A DNA stretch of 64,000 nt from Oscillospiraceae bacterium (GTDB lineage: Bacteria > Bacillota > Clostridia > Oscillospirales > Ruminococcaceae), in NCBI GenBank assembly GCA_017828975.1, contig JAGAJN010000023.1, forward strand, positions 46,899 through 110,898, in the 5' to 3' direction. The translations under genes were made by a program, and so were the position numbers. Under the pieces are notes generated by a model, which worked only from the letters and a program-made list of their open reading frames with translations, was not told the DNA's origin and searched no databases. Shown here piece after piece: positions 43,945 through 52,170 of this stretch (position 1 is the stretch's first letter; each line of letters starts with the position of its first letter).

Positions 43945-44028
43945 AAAACGTGTGAAGGGGCGGCATGCTTTACTCATTTCGATGTTTACAGAACGAAATG
44001 ACAAAGTGTCGCCCCTCTCACACGTTTT
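43945..44028. repeat. Dispersed hairpin repeat, copy B (bidirectional terminator-like)
   Basis: Outer stem AACGTGTGA-AGGGGCG / CGCCCCT-CTCACACGTT with T runs on both outer sides. Inner stem TCATTTCG / CGAAATGA. It shares AAGGGGCG and the inner TCATTTCG hairpin with copy C in inverted orientation. Confidence 0.7.
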
Positions 44029-44047
44029 ATTTTTTAGAAAAATTAAC

Positions 44048-44125
44048 GGTACCGAGCGACAAGCTTTGTTCATTTCACTATTTATCGAACGAAATGACAA
44101 AGGGGTCGCCCCTTCACAGGTTTTT
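44048..44125. repeat. Dispersed hairpin repeat, copy C
   Basis: Starts GGTACCGAGCGACAAGCTTT, has an inner hairpin (TTCATTTC / GAAATGA), and ends CAAAGGGGTCGCCCCTT. It matches copy A near 17616-17660 almost base for base over both ends, and is an inverted relative of copy B. It lies between convergent genes. Confidence 0.65.
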
Positions 44126-44669
44126 ATTTTTTATGAGATGAAAGATAAGTCGGACGGAACCACTTTTCATACATAATAGCAACCGAACCAAGGGTGTAGT
44201 CATACATAAGGAACATAAAATTTGCCAGCGCAAGAAGCCCCGGGATAAGATATTTCCCAAGAAAATCAAAGTCCGACCACATATCGTAAATGCCAAAAAG
44301 ATTTGCGATTATCCAGTAGCAGAGCACCACGGGGACGTTAAAGCAGACAAGCTTGACTATCCAGCGTATGGGAGCGGGTCTGAGCTTGTCCAGCAGACCT
44401 TTTATCACGGGATAGTACCCGAAAAACATTATGAAAAGCATGGTCGATTCGTAGGAGGGAGTCATAAACAGGCATAGCACCGACACGGCTGCGTAGGTGA
44501 CAAGCGCCCATTTTCGGTTAGCTTCCTCCGCAACAACGCCGATCAACATTCCCGTGAACATGGGTACGACTATGGAAAACGGCGGGAAAATAGCGGTCAG
44601 AAACATCATCAGCAGGCAGAGAGATGCCACTACTCCGCCCAATGAAATTTTGTAGCTTTTTCTTCCCAT
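44124..44669 (-). CDS. Hypothetical six-pass membrane protein
   Basis: 181 aa from ATG 44669 (GGGAGGCG upstream). Six hydrophobic stretches with short loops. The first is LGGVVASLCLLMMFLTAIFP and a charged ANRKWALV follows the second. The size and pattern recall S-components of ECF vitamin transporters, but no binding signature is clear. No ECF ATPase genes are adjacent. Real by coding pattern and start signal; function unknown. Confidence 0.7.
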   Translation of the reverse strand: MGRKSYKISLGGVVASLCLLMMFLTAIFPPFSIVVPMFTGMLIGVVAEEANRKWALVTYAAVSVLCLFMTPSYESTMLFIMFFGYYPVIKGLLDKLRPAPIRWIVKLVCFNVPVVLCYWIIANLFGIYDMWSDFDFLGKYLIPGLLALANFMFLMYDYTLGSVAIMYEKWFRPTYLSSHKK

Positions 44670-44862
44670 CTTCTCGCCTCCCGTCTGATTAATATTTATA
44701 GTATAGCACACTTTTTCTGCAATGTCAAACTGTAAATATTTGCATGAAAAGTTGTCGAAACAATAAGAAAGGCGATTAATTTAGTCGATTTGTATCAGCA
44801 TAGTCTGTGAAATTATTTAAAATAGCTATATCTGTATAATATACCCGATATATAAAATATAC

Positions 44863-44892
44863 ATTACACATTTTCAAAAAATATGGTATAAT
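44863..44892 (+). promoter_or_regulatory. Promoter of the chemoreceptor leader
   Basis: TATAAT at 44887-44892 with a weak -35 (ATTACA, 18-nt spacer). The predicted transcript starts near 44899. Confidence 0.5.
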
Positions 44893-44913
44893 ATAGATAA
44901 AGGTTAGGGACAA

Positions 44914-45063
44914 ATGTTGAAATTATTAGACATAGTACACAAAACCTTTTCTGTTAATTATGACGATCATCTCCTTTTTCGGAACAGATACATAATTTAC
45001 GCTTTCTTTCCTTTTACAAAAAATCTGTTCTCGTTTGTTCGGGAGCAGATTTTTTGTTTCTGA
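44914..45063 (+). CDS. Possible 49-aa leader ORF upstream of the chemoreceptor gene
   Basis: ATG at 44914 with AGGGA 3 nt before it; open through the terminator hairpin to a TGA at 45061-45063. It begins MLKLLDIVHKTFSVNY and is basic and aromatic-rich. It covers all four attenuator segments, so ribosome movement could decide which hairpin forms. It may instead be chance. It is too short to judge by codon use. Confidence 0.3.
   Translation: MLKLLDIVHKTFSVNYDDHLLFRNRYIIYAFFPFTKNLFSFVREQIFCF
44950..45055 (+). promoter_or_regulatory. Attenuator-like leader of the chemoreceptor gene
   Basis: Four segments can pair in competing ways: 1 TCTGTT (44950-44955), 2 GGAACAGAT (44981-44989), 3 ATCTGTTC (45023-45030), 4 GAGCAGAT (45043-45050). 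3:4 is an intrinsic terminator with a T run; 2:3 is a perfect 8-bp antiterminator; 1:2 would release 3. The sensor is unknown. Confidence 0.6.
45018..45057 (+). terminator. Leader terminator before the chemoreceptor gene
   Basis: Arms 45018-45033 and 45040-45055 (AAAAAATCTGTTCTCG / CGGGAGCAGATTTTTT) with two G.T pairs and a TTTGTT loop; TTTTTT at the end. Confidence 0.8.
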
Positions 45064-45115
45064 ATTTTGATTGTCAACATTAAAAATAGTTTCTCTGAAA
45101 ATGCTAATTAGAATT

Positions 45116-45142
45116 GGAGGAAGCACTTCGGTGCAATAAATT
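45116..45142 (+). promoter_or_regulatory. Ribosome site separated from the chemoreceptor ATG by a UUCG hairpin
   Basis: GGAGG at 45116-45120 is 22 nt from the ATG at 45143. Between them lies GCAC-TTCG-GTGC (45123-45134), a stable C(UUCG)G tetraloop hairpin. Folding it shortens the effective spacing to a normal value of about 10 nt. Confidence 0.65.
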
Positions 45143-47122
45143 ATGAAGTCAATAAAGTCAAAAATCACTGTTTCTATCGTGCTTGTGTCGGTCATTTCTC
45201 TGATGATGCTCGGATTTATCAATCTGAGCCTGACCTATGGGAACACAATGCAGAGCATCGAAACCGATCTGGGGACTATCGTACAGGTAGCTTCCGAACG
45301 TGTGGAATGGGAAATCCAAGCGTTCAAGAATTTGTCATCGGAGGCGGGAGGAATTGCTGCATTGTCCGATCCGAATGTTTCCGCCGAAGAAAAGAAAGAG
45401 ATACTGGCTATGAAGGCGCAGGTCTACAACTGTCAGCGTGGAAATCTTATTGATGCGAACGGTCAGGGCATCGACGGAAATACATACAGCGACAGAGAAT
45501 ATTTTGTCGAGGCAATGAAGGGCAATGTTTCCGTTTCCGAGCCGCTTGTTTCAAAAATAACGGGAAAGATAACCATAATCGTCGGGGCACCTCTCTGGAA
45601 GGACGGCATTGTGGGCAGCGAGCCTGTGGGCTGTGTTTATTTCGTGCCTAACGAGGAATTTCTCAACGATATTATGAGAAGCATCAAGATAAGCGACAGC
45701 TGCCGCTCCTATATGATAGACAAAGAGGGAAATACCATTGCCGATCTTGACGGTGAAACTATTCTGAACGGCGAAAACATTACCGAGTCTGCCGCCGAGG
45801 ACAAGTCGCTGGCTGCTCTTTCGGACATTCACGGAAAAATGATCTCGGGCGAAACCGGCTTCGATGTGTACAGCGATGACAGCGGAAGAACGCTTATTGC
45901 ATATGCTCCCGTTGGCGGCACAGACGGCTGGAGCCTTGCAATATCCGCAAATTCAAAGGATTTCACAGGTCAGATGATAAAAACTCTCATTATCTGCGGG
46001 ATTGTGATAGCTGCGGCTGCTGCTGCTTCCGTGATAGTTGCGTTTGCTGTGGGCGGCAGGATAGGCACTCCCATCAGGCTTTGCACCGACCGTCTTAAAA
46101 TGATAGCAGAGGGCGATCTGACAACTCCCGCACCGATCGTTAATAACAATGATGAAACAGGAGTTCTCAGCAAGACTACCGGTGTTATCATCTCCGACCT
46201 TAACAAGATGATAGGCGATACAGATCACGTTCTTATGGAAATGGCAGATGGAAATTTCGTTGTGAATTCGGAATGTCCCGAGGTGTATAACGGCGATTAC
46301 AGCGGACTGCACACATCTATGGAAAATATCAACCACCGTCTGAGCGACACGCTGAATAAGATCAATGTGGCTGCGGATCAGGTTTCCACAGGTGCGGATC
46401 AGGTTGCGGACGGTGCTCAGGCGCTGTCCTTGGGTGCGACCACTCAGGCAAGCTCTATCGAGGAGCTGGCTGCGACCATGGGGGATATGTCCGCACATAT
46501 TTCCAAAAACTCCGAGCGCTGCGACAGCGCAAGAGCTGGTATGAAGAATGCGGCTGACGGTATGAATGCGGCAAACGAGCGTATGCACACGCTTATCGGT
46601 GCGATGGAAAATATCAATACAGCCTCCGACAAGATCGGAAATATCATCAAGACTATCGAGGATATTGCGTTCCAGACAAATATACTTGCCCTCAATGCGG
46701 CAGTTGAAGCCGCAAGAGCGGGCGAGGCGGGAAAGGGCTTCGCTGTTGTTGCGGACGAGGTAAGAAATCTTGCGGGCAAGTCTGCGGAAGCTGCGGGCGA
46801 AACCACCAAGCTTATTCAGGATTCTATCCTTGCTGTTCAGAACGGAAATGCCGTTGCTGCGGAAACTGCCGAGCTTATGAACAAGGCTGCGGAAGCGTCG
46901 GAAGATGTCAGGACGATTGTTGACAGCATTGCCGAGGCTAGCAAAATACAGTCTGACGAGGCTTATCAGATAGTGCAGAGCATTGAGCAGATCTCTCAGG
47001 TCACTCAGACGAACTCTGCGACTGCCGAGGAAAGCGCCGCCGCCAGCGAGGAGCTGTCCGGTCAGGCGAATATGCTCAAGGAGCTTATTTCGGCGTTCAA
47101 GCTCAGGGAAATGCGATACTGA
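45143..47122 (+). CDS. Methyl-accepting chemotaxis protein
   Basis: 659 aa. TM1 at about 7-29; an extracellular Cache-type sensor to about 280 ([41 protein letters not shown] typical of dCache); TM2 at about 282-307; HAMP (about 308-360). The signalling domain has the conserved hairpin tip [20 protein letters not shown] and [17 protein letters not shown]. dCache domains of this type bind amino acids or carboxylates. No chemotaxis or flagellar genes are nearby. The leader suggests its amount is controlled by attenuation. Confidence 0.95.
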   Translation: MKSIKSKITVSIVLVSVISLMMLGFINLSLTYGNTMQSIETDLGTIVQVASERVEWEIQAFKNLSSEAGGIAALSDPNVSAEEKKEILAMKAQVYNCQRGNLIDANGQGIDGNTYSDREYFVEAMKGNVSVSEPLVSKITGKITIIVGAPLWKDGIVGSEPVGCVYFVPNEEFLNDIMRSIKISDSCRSYMIDKEGNTIADLDGETILNGENITESAAEDKSLAALSDIHGKMISGETGFDVYSDDSGRTLIAYAPVGGTDGWSLAISANSKDFTGQMIKTLIICGIVIAAAAAASVIVAFAVGGRIGTPIRLCTDRLKMIAEGDLTTPAPIVNNNDETGVLSKTTGVIISDLNKMIGDTDHVLMEMADGNFVVNSECPEVYNGDYSGLHTSMENINHRLSDTLNKINVAADQVSTGADQVADGAQALSLGATTQASSIEELAATMGDMSAHISKNSERCDSARAGMKNAADGMNAANERMHTLIGAMENINTASDKIGNIIKTIEDIAFQTNILALNAAVEAARAGEAGKGFAVVADEVRNLAGKSAEAAGETTKLIQDSILAVQNGNAVAAETAELMNKAAEASEDVRTIVDSIAEASKIQSDEAYQIVQSIEQISQVTQTNSATAEESAAASEELSGQANMLKELISAFKLREMRY

Positions 47123-47130
47123 TAAAAACC

Positions 47131-47168
47131 GTGCCTTTCTCCGACAAATTCGGGGAAAGGCACTTTTT
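47131..47168 (+). terminator. Terminator after the chemoreceptor gene
   Basis: GTGCCTTTCTCCGA / TCGGGGAAAGGCAC stem with a short AT loop, then TTTTT; the convergent GyrI-like gene ends inside it (47167). Confidence 0.88.
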
Positions 47169-47802
47169 ATACTTTTGCTATCGGGTGACGGATAACGGTT
47201 TTCAGCCGTTCGGGGGCGCATTTTCTTGGGTCGGAGAGATATATTTCGTGGTGCAGACGGGTTTCCGAGAAATCCTCGGCATAACCGTTTTTCTCGGCAA
47301 AGCTGCGCATCTTTTCGACGGTTTCAGGCTCATCGTCATATGGTCCTCTGTGCATTATCTGCACGCACAAGCCTTCGGTAAACCGCATAAGCTTCGCCTT
47401 GGACAGGTTAAGGTGAGGTTTTTTCTTTGCAAGGGCGGCTTTGGCAGATTCAAAAACATCTTCGGTGACAAATTCGGGCTGGCGTATCATGGACGTCCAG
47501 ATGAAGCTGTCCTTTCGGGTAAAATCAATGCCGCAAACGCCCTCCTGCCGCCACAGCCCTTCCAATGGGGGAACGACATATTCAAAGTAACCCTCGGGCT
47601 GAGTGCCGTTCATTTTGGACATTTTTACGGTGAAGGACAGACCGTAGAGTATCTCCATTGCCTCCTTGTAATCGGGGCAGGTGTTGGGATTGCCCATGCC
47701 GTCCACGGCGAAAAATATCATCTCGGGAACGTCGATTATTGTTGGTTTTGCGGGCGGCTGATAGAGGTCTTTGAACTGTTTTTTATAGTCAAGCTTTTCC
47801 AT
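47167..47802 (-). CDS. GyrI-like small-molecule-binding domain protein
   Basis: 211 aa. SOUL/GyrI-like pattern: KPTIIDVPEMIFFAVDGMGNPNT at the start, TVKMSKMNG, and VQIMHRGPYDDEPETVEKM with HEIYLSDPRKCAPERLKTVIR at the end. Stand-alone GyrI-like proteins bind or hydrolyse small toxic compounds and are often under TetR/MerR control. It lies 5 nt after the CmpB-like gene, in a unit divergent from a TetR gene, so a detoxification unit is plausible. Confidence 0.88.
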   Translation of the reverse strand: MEKLDYKKQFKDLYQPPAKPTIIDVPEMIFFAVDGMGNPNTCPDYKEAMEILYGLSFTVKMSKMNGTQPEGYFEYVVPPLEGLWRQEGVCGIDFTRKDSFIWTSMIRQPEFVTEDVFESAKAALAKKKPHLNLSKAKLMRFTEGLCVQIMHRGPYDDEPETVEKMRSFAEKNGYAEDFSETRLHHEIYLSDPRKCAPERLKTVIRHPIAKV

Positions 47803-47807
47803 TTGAA

Positions 47808-48446
47808 TTATCCTTTCAGGGCGTATTTTGCCTTTCTCAATGTGTCCTTTATATCGGACATATAGATCGTGTAACGGACGTTCAGAGAACGTGTTTTGTA
47901 CATTTTTGCGAATGAATAGATGAAGTCTGCGGTCATTGCGGTTCCCAGAATAAGGGCGATCATCTGCACAGCGTCGGCATCAAAGGATACTATAAATTCC
48001 ATCAGCCGAGGAAAGCACCTGCCCATAAATATGGTGATTATCATCGCAAAGCCCAGGCTCGTGGGGACGGAGGTGTATTTGGTGATGTGCAGGGGTAGGC
48101 TTTCGTAGTTCCAGTATTCAAAGCCGAAGATGTGTTCAACGGTTTTTCCCAGCAGTATCTCACCGATGCTGACTATCACCGCCGACAGCAGGAAATAGGT
48201 TATATACTGCGATCTCAGGGACATTTTTGGCGGAATGATAATGTGCAGCTCCTCGGGAGTGCCGATAACAGCGTAAATTCCCGTGACCAGCAGACCGTAT
48301 CCCAGCAGGAAGGGGAGCGTCATATTTCGGTTGTCCATATAGCCCTTGCGAAGTGCCAGCCAGATGTTTTCCAGGGCAAATCCCAGAAAGGATATGACTG
48401 CCGCAGCCAGCGTCAGCGAGTAAATATCATATTGACCTATCATCAT
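47808..48446 (-). CDS. CmpB-like putative ABC transporter permease family membrane protein
   Basis: 212 aa, six hydrophobic segments. The family pattern is readable: AVISFLGFALENIWLAL, NMTLPFLLGYGLLV, GKTVEHIFGFEYWNYESLPL, VPTSLGFAM. The YW-Y--LP motif is typical of PF06541. Despite the name, transport has not been shown for the family. It is first gene of a unit with GyrI-like. Confidence 0.78.
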   Translation of the reverse strand: MMIGQYDIYSLTLAAAVISFLGFALENIWLALRKGYMDNRNMTLPFLLGYGLLVTGIYAVIGTPEELHIIIPPKMSLRSQYITYFLLSAVIVSIGEILLGKTVEHIFGFEYWNYESLPLHITKYTSVPTSLGFAMIITIFMGRCFPRLMEFIVSFDADAVQMIALILGTAMTADFIYSFAKMYKTRSLNVRYTIYMSDIKDTLRKAKYALKG

Positions 48447-48501
48447 AAAAATTCTTCTTTCCTATTGACTGTTATTTGAATATGTGATAAAATATGTATA
48501 T

Positions 48502-48532
48502 GTTACAATTATAACGCCGTTACATTTGTAAC
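48502..48532. promoter_or_regulatory. Candidate TetR operators in the divergent region
   Basis: Two related 14-bp palindromic sites: GTTACAATTATAAC (48502-48515) and GTTACATTTGTAAC (48519-48532, perfect). A further GTTAC / GTAAC pair lies at 48584-48610. They sit between the divergent CmpB-like and TetR genes. Confidence 0.55.
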
Positions 48533-48643
48533 ACCTATATATTAGCACACAAATTCCTAAAAATCAATAGTTTTTCCCTCGGCTGTTACGGATAAGCAAA
48601 AACTGTAACATCAAGGGGCTTATTGCACGAAGGAGATAGGAAA

Positions 48644-49204
48644 ATGGAAAATGATACAGCTCGGGACGTGCTGAGAGCGTCCAACGAAGAGTCAAACAGG
48701 ATAACAAGGGAATGTATACAGACGGCGCTTGTGGAGCTTATTGCAGTCAAGCCATTTGACAAGATAACGGTAACGGAGCTTGTGAAGCGTTCGGGCGTGT
48801 CGAGAATGTCCTTTTACAGGAACTACAAGACTAAGGAGGACGTTATCGCAGACATTTGCGCCGACCTTGAAAGACAGCTTTCGGAAAGCCTTGCGGGAAA
48901 GACTGCCGAAACCGACGCAAAGCAGTGGTTCACGGGCTTTTTCGGCAAGGTAAGGACCTACGAAAAGGAGGTCGCACTGCTTTTTGGCGCAAATATGCCG
49001 CAAAGTATGTCCTTTAAGCTGCTGTGCTCCGTTATCGACGTTCTGATGGAGCTTTCGGGCGGTGAGGACGAGTATATGATATGCGCCTGGGTGGGTGCGC
49101 TGACCGGGATAGTATTTCGCTGGCTGTCGGGCGGAATGAAGGAATCTCCCGAGGAAATGGCTGAGCTTTGTTTGTCCATGACAGGCAAGACATCGGGGCT
49201 CTGA
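48644..49204 (+). CDS. TetR/AcrR-family regulator
   Basis: 186 aa from ATG 48644 (GAAGGAG upstream). N-terminal HTH: ITRECIQTALVELIAVKPF, KITVTELVKRSGVSRMSFYRN, YKTKEDVIADI. The C-terminal ligand part is all-alpha, like TetR_C_8 proteins. It probably represses itself and the divergent CmpB/GyrI-like pair through the GTTACA palindromes. Confidence 0.9.
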   Translation: MENDTARDVLRASNEESNRITRECIQTALVELIAVKPFDKITVTELVKRSGVSRMSFYRNYKTKEDVIADICADLERQLSESLAGKTAETDAKQWFTGFFGKVRTYEKEVALLFGANMPQSMSFKLLCSVIDVLMELSGGEDEYMICAWVGALTGIVFRWLSGGMKESPEEMAELCLSMTGKTSGL

Positions 49205-49209
49205 GAAGC

Positions 49210-49587
49210 TTATTTCTTGCCGCTTTCGATGAATTCTATCAGCTTTTCGACATCATCGAAATCGTCATAATCTCCGATAATTCCGCTGCGATGGTAGACA
49301 ACGCCGTTTTTCTCGTTCCGTTCAAGGCAGTCGATAAGGTGCGGTATGCCGTATCTTCTTGAAAATTCTGTGAATGCCAGGGGCTTTATCTTGCCGAGAA
49401 GTCCCTTGCGGCAGTCGGTCTCGATGCAGTCGGAGCAGGCGGAAATGCCCTTTTCAAGGGAGCATTTTCGGTTTTCGCACCAAGAGGCATCATGGCAACC
49501 GTCGGAATGGCAGCTCTCGCAGCTTTCGTTTTCCGAGCAAAGGCAGCAGGCAAGTCCGCAGCGGGCTATTCCGAGTTCTCTTTTCAT
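49210..49587 (-). CDS. DUF3795 cysteine-rich protein
   Basis: 125 aa from ATG 49587 (GGAAGGAG upstream), overlapping the stop of the PPOX gene. The first half is rich in Cys: ARCGLACCLCSENESCESC, then DASWCENRKC, and CSDCIETDC. This suggests a zinc or iron-sulfur site. The second half has FSRRYGIPHLIDCLERNEKNG, conserved in DUF3795. Function unknown. Confidence 0.82.
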   Translation of the reverse strand: MKRELGIARCGLACCLCSENESCESCHSDGCHDASWCENRKCSLEKGISACSDCIETDCRKGLLGKIKPLAFTEFSRRYGIPHLIDCLERNEKNGVVYHRSGIIGDYDDFDDVEKLIEFIESGKK

Positions 49588-50033
49588 TATTTCCACTCCT
49601 TCCGATAGGTTTTGTTCTTGAAATCCCAATATTCCATATAGGGCATTGTAAGCTCATAGTCCCACAGATAGACAAGGGTTGGTGTGATCTCCAGCAGACA
49701 TTCTGTTGGGATAGATGACCATCTTTCGGCGGCTGAGGGGAAATGCTCTTTCATGACGTTCATAAATAAAGCGTGTTCGGTGGGTTTACCTATATTTCGG
49801 CAGATGCCCTCTATGGAGAAATTTTTGAAGGAAAGTGCGGCACTCGGGTTCTCGGACAGCTGCCTGCATTTCAGGTAGTTTATATCCGTCTGACAGTAAA
49901 ATTTCCCGTCGATGATGACTGTGCTCATGGGGCGGGAGGTCACTCTGTTATGGCTGCAGGTGGAAAGCACCATTACGCTGTGACTGCCCATTAGTTTCCA
50001 AAGCCGAGATACCTGTTTTTCAAATTCGTTCAT
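49587..50033 (-). CDS. Pyridoxamine 5'-phosphate oxidase-family flavin protein
   Basis: 148 aa from ATG 50033 (GGAG 5 nt upstream); an earlier in-frame ATG at 50126 is less likely. Split-barrel pattern: VMVLSTCSHNRVTSRPMSTVIIDGKFYCQTD, followed by NPSAALSFKNFSIEGICRNIG. It resembles general-stress-type PPOX proteins binding FMN or F420-like cofactors rather than PdxH. It shares a start-stop overlap with the DUF3795 gene. Confidence 0.82.
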   Translation of the reverse strand: MNEFEKQVSRLWKLMGSHSVMVLSTCSHNRVTSRPMSTVIIDGKFYCQTDINYLKCRQLSENPSAALSFKNFSIEGICRNIGKPTEHALFMNVMKEHFPSAAERWSSIPTECLLEITPTLVYLWDYELTMPYMEYWDFKNKTYRKEWK

Positions 50034-50243
50034 ATGCTCCAAGGTGTTCTTCCTTTCATATTTGATGGATATATTGTAACACATCAAACATGACAACTGT
50101 ATGTCATATTTGGCAGCTGCATACATTCATAAATACTTTTTGTTTTGTAACATTTTGTCGTTGATATTTGCATATTTCTATGTTAAAATTAATAAGATCA
50201 GTTTATCTGTAATGGATTACACGGCTTGAAAGGAAGAGTTTTT

Positions 50244-52133
50244 ATGAATATATGCCCCTCCTGTCTTCAGACTACAACAGGCAAGAAGTTCTGTCCTTAC
50301 TGCGGTTTCAATGTTGAAAGCTATGCTCCCGAGGAGCATCATATCCCTATGCTGAAAACTGTCGGCGGACGGTACAAGATAGGCCGCTGCCTTGGCGAGG
50401 ACGGTTTCTGTATTACATATACCGCTCTCGACGAAACGACAGGTCAGAGATGCACATTAAAGGAGTTCTATCCTTCTGATATTTCCGAAAGAAAAGGTCA
50501 CGATATTGACAGGCTGAATGTTGTTCCGCTTAAAGGCAAGGAAGAGCTTTACGCAAAAACCCTGGCACGTGTCGAAAAGGACGCAAAGGTGCTGGCTTCT
50601 CTTGAGCGTATGGAGGGCATGGTAAAGGTCCTCGGCTGCGTTTCGGAGAACAACACGGTTTACACAGCCGTTGAATTTGCCGAGGGATTTTCCGCTGCGG
50701 CATATCTCAGAGAAAACGGCGGAAAGCTCCCTGCCGACGAGGTTTTCAGGCTGATGAAGGCTCCTATGGAAGCGTTGGCAAGTGTGCATAAGGCGGGCGT
50801 TTACCACCGAGGTATCAATCCCGAGCATATTATTTTCACCGAGGACGAAAAGATCGTGCTTATCGGTTTTGGTTCTGCGAGAGATTACGATAACGGCAAG
50901 AGCCTTGCTCCCGGATATGCCGCTCCCGAGCAGTACCGTTCAAACGGCGTTGTTACCGAAGCCACAGATGTTTACTCCCTTTGTGCGCTAATATATTATC
51001 TGTTAACAGGCAAGCGTCCTCAGGCACCCGCACAGCGTATGAGTATGGACGAGCTTGTCAAGCCCTCTGAGCTTTGCGATATTTCCGAAGCACGTGAGAA
51101 AACGCTGCTTAATGGTCTTGAAATTGCCGAAGGAAAGCGTATTCAGAGCGTTGACGAGCTTATAGAGGGATTTTACAGCGAAGATGAAGCTTCCGAGGAA
51201 GAACTTGAGCCGGTTGCAGCGACAAAGCCCGAGCCTGTCGCTGCGGTAAATCCCGAGCCGGTTGCTGCGACAAGTCCCGAGCCGGTTGCTGCGACAAAGC
51301 CCGAGCCTGTCGCTGCGGTAAATCCCGAGCCGGTTGCTGCGACAAAGCCCGAGCCTGTCGCTGCGGTAAATCCCGAGCCGGTTGCTGCGACAAAGCCCGA
51401 GCCTGTCGCTGCGACAAAGCCCGAGCCTGCTGCTGCGGTAAATCCCGAGCCGGCTGAGGAATACAGTCCGGTTCCCGAAAAGAAAAAGAGCAAGGCACCC
51501 GCTGTTGTGCTGGTTTGTCTGCTGCTTGCCGGTATCGGAGTTGGCGCAATGATGTATATGAACGGTTCATTCGGCGGGGGGGCTCCCGTGGAAACTGCTC
51601 CCGTTGAAACAACAGCTGTCGAAACGACTTCAGAAACTGTTCTGACAGAAACAGAGCCTGCTGAAACAACTGCTGAGGAAACGGAAACCATATCCGAAAC
51701 AGAAGCACCCTCCGACAAGTATATCGTTCCCAATCTGGTGAAAATGCCTTTGAACTATGCTGTAAAGCAGCTTGAATCGGATGGAATCGAATATCTTGTT
51801 GTTGAAAGCGATGAAGAAACGGCAATGCCTCCAGAGTTTGTTGTTAAGCAGGAGCCTCCCGCAGATGTTGAGGTTCCAAAGAGCGTTCCCGTTCGGCTGT
51901 ATGTTACCAGGAGTGCCGAAAGTGCGTCTGAAACGACTGTGACAACTGTTCAGCCGGCAGAAACTTCCGCTGCTCAGCCCGCAGGCGCGACTCAAACAGA
52001 AGCACCGGTTTCTCAGACTGCACCCGCTCCTGTGGAAACAGCTGCACCTCAGACAACTCTGGCTGCCCCTGCTGCAACTACTGTTTCTCAGCCTGCGGCA
52101 GCACCTGTTCCGCAGACTGCACCCGTTCAGTAG
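50244..52133 (+). CDS. Zinc-ribbon, kinase-like (predicted pseudokinase), TM, PASTA-domain protein
   Basis: 629 aa from ATG 50244 (AAAGGAAGAG upstream). Zinc ribbon at Cys 4, 7, 17, 20. A kinase-like domain spans 43-310: glycine loop LGEDGFCITY, TLKEFYPSDI (Lys73), APE at 227-229. The catalytic HRD reads HRG (188-190), the metal Asn is His (PEH), and DFG reads GFG (208-210), so the two key Asp residues are missing. Then an EPVAATKP octapeptide repeat, one TM (about 417-437), a Thr/Glu-rich stretch and one PASTA domain (about 493-565). The end is Pro/Ala/Gln-rich. PASTA domains bind peptidoglycan or lipid II. It probably acts as a scaffold or sensor. Confidence 0.85.
   Translation: MNICPSCLQTTTGKKFCPYCGFNVESYAPEEHHIPMLKTVGGRYKIGRCLGEDGFCITYTALDETTGQRCTLKEFYPSDISERKGHDIDRLNVVPLKGKEELYAKTLARVEKDAKVLASLERMEGMVKVLGCVSENNTVYTAVEFAEGFSAAAYLRENGGKLPADEVFRLMKAPMEALASVHKAGVYHRGINPEHIIFTEDEKIVLIGFGSARDYDNGKSLAPGYAAPEQYRSNGVVTEATDVYSLCALIYYLLTGKRPQAPAQRMSMDELVKPSELCDISEAREKTLLNGLEIAEGKRIQSVDELIEGFYSEDEASEEELEPVAATKPEPVAAVNPEPVAATSPEPVAATKPEPVAAVNPEPVAATKPEPVAAVNPEPVAATKPEPVAATKPEPAAAVNPEPAEEYSPVPEKKKSKAPAVVLVCLLLAGIGVGAMMYMNGSFGGGAPVETAPVETTAVETTSETVLTETEPAETTAEETETISETEAPSDKYIVPNLVKMPLNYAVKQLESDGIEYLVVESDEETAMPPEFVVKQEPPADVEVPKSVPVRLYVTRSAESASETTVTTVQPAETSAAQPAGATQTEAPVSQTAPAPVETAAPQTTLAAPAATTVSQPAAAPVPQTAPVQ
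51207..51470 (+). repeat. 24-bp coding tandem repeat (ten units plus one degenerate)
   Basis: Encodes EPVAATKP / EPVAAVNP octapeptides in the linker before the TM segment. The DNA units are nearly identical (CCCGAGCCTGTCGCTGCG type), so copy number may vary between strains. Confidence 0.85.
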
Positions 52134-52137
52134 AAAT

Positions 52138-52170
52138 AATCCCCCGTCCTGCATGAACGGGGGATTTTTA
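52138..52170 (+). terminator. Terminator after the kinase-like gene
   Basis: AATCCCCCGT / ACGGGGGATT stem with a 9-nt loop, then TTTT. The convergent WYL regulator gene ends here and its stop overlaps the T run. Confidence 0.88.

Noticed and set aside
44124-44669. ECF transporter S-component
   Set aside because: The hydrophobic pattern is similar, but no substrate signature and no ECF ATPase genes are near, so it is left as a hypothetical membrane protein.
45953-47221. 422-codon minus-strand frame opposite the chemoreceptor gene
   Set aside because: It lies over the conserved signalling domain of the chemoreceptor and across its terminator; the product is Arg/His/Ser-rich, as expected of a shadow frame.
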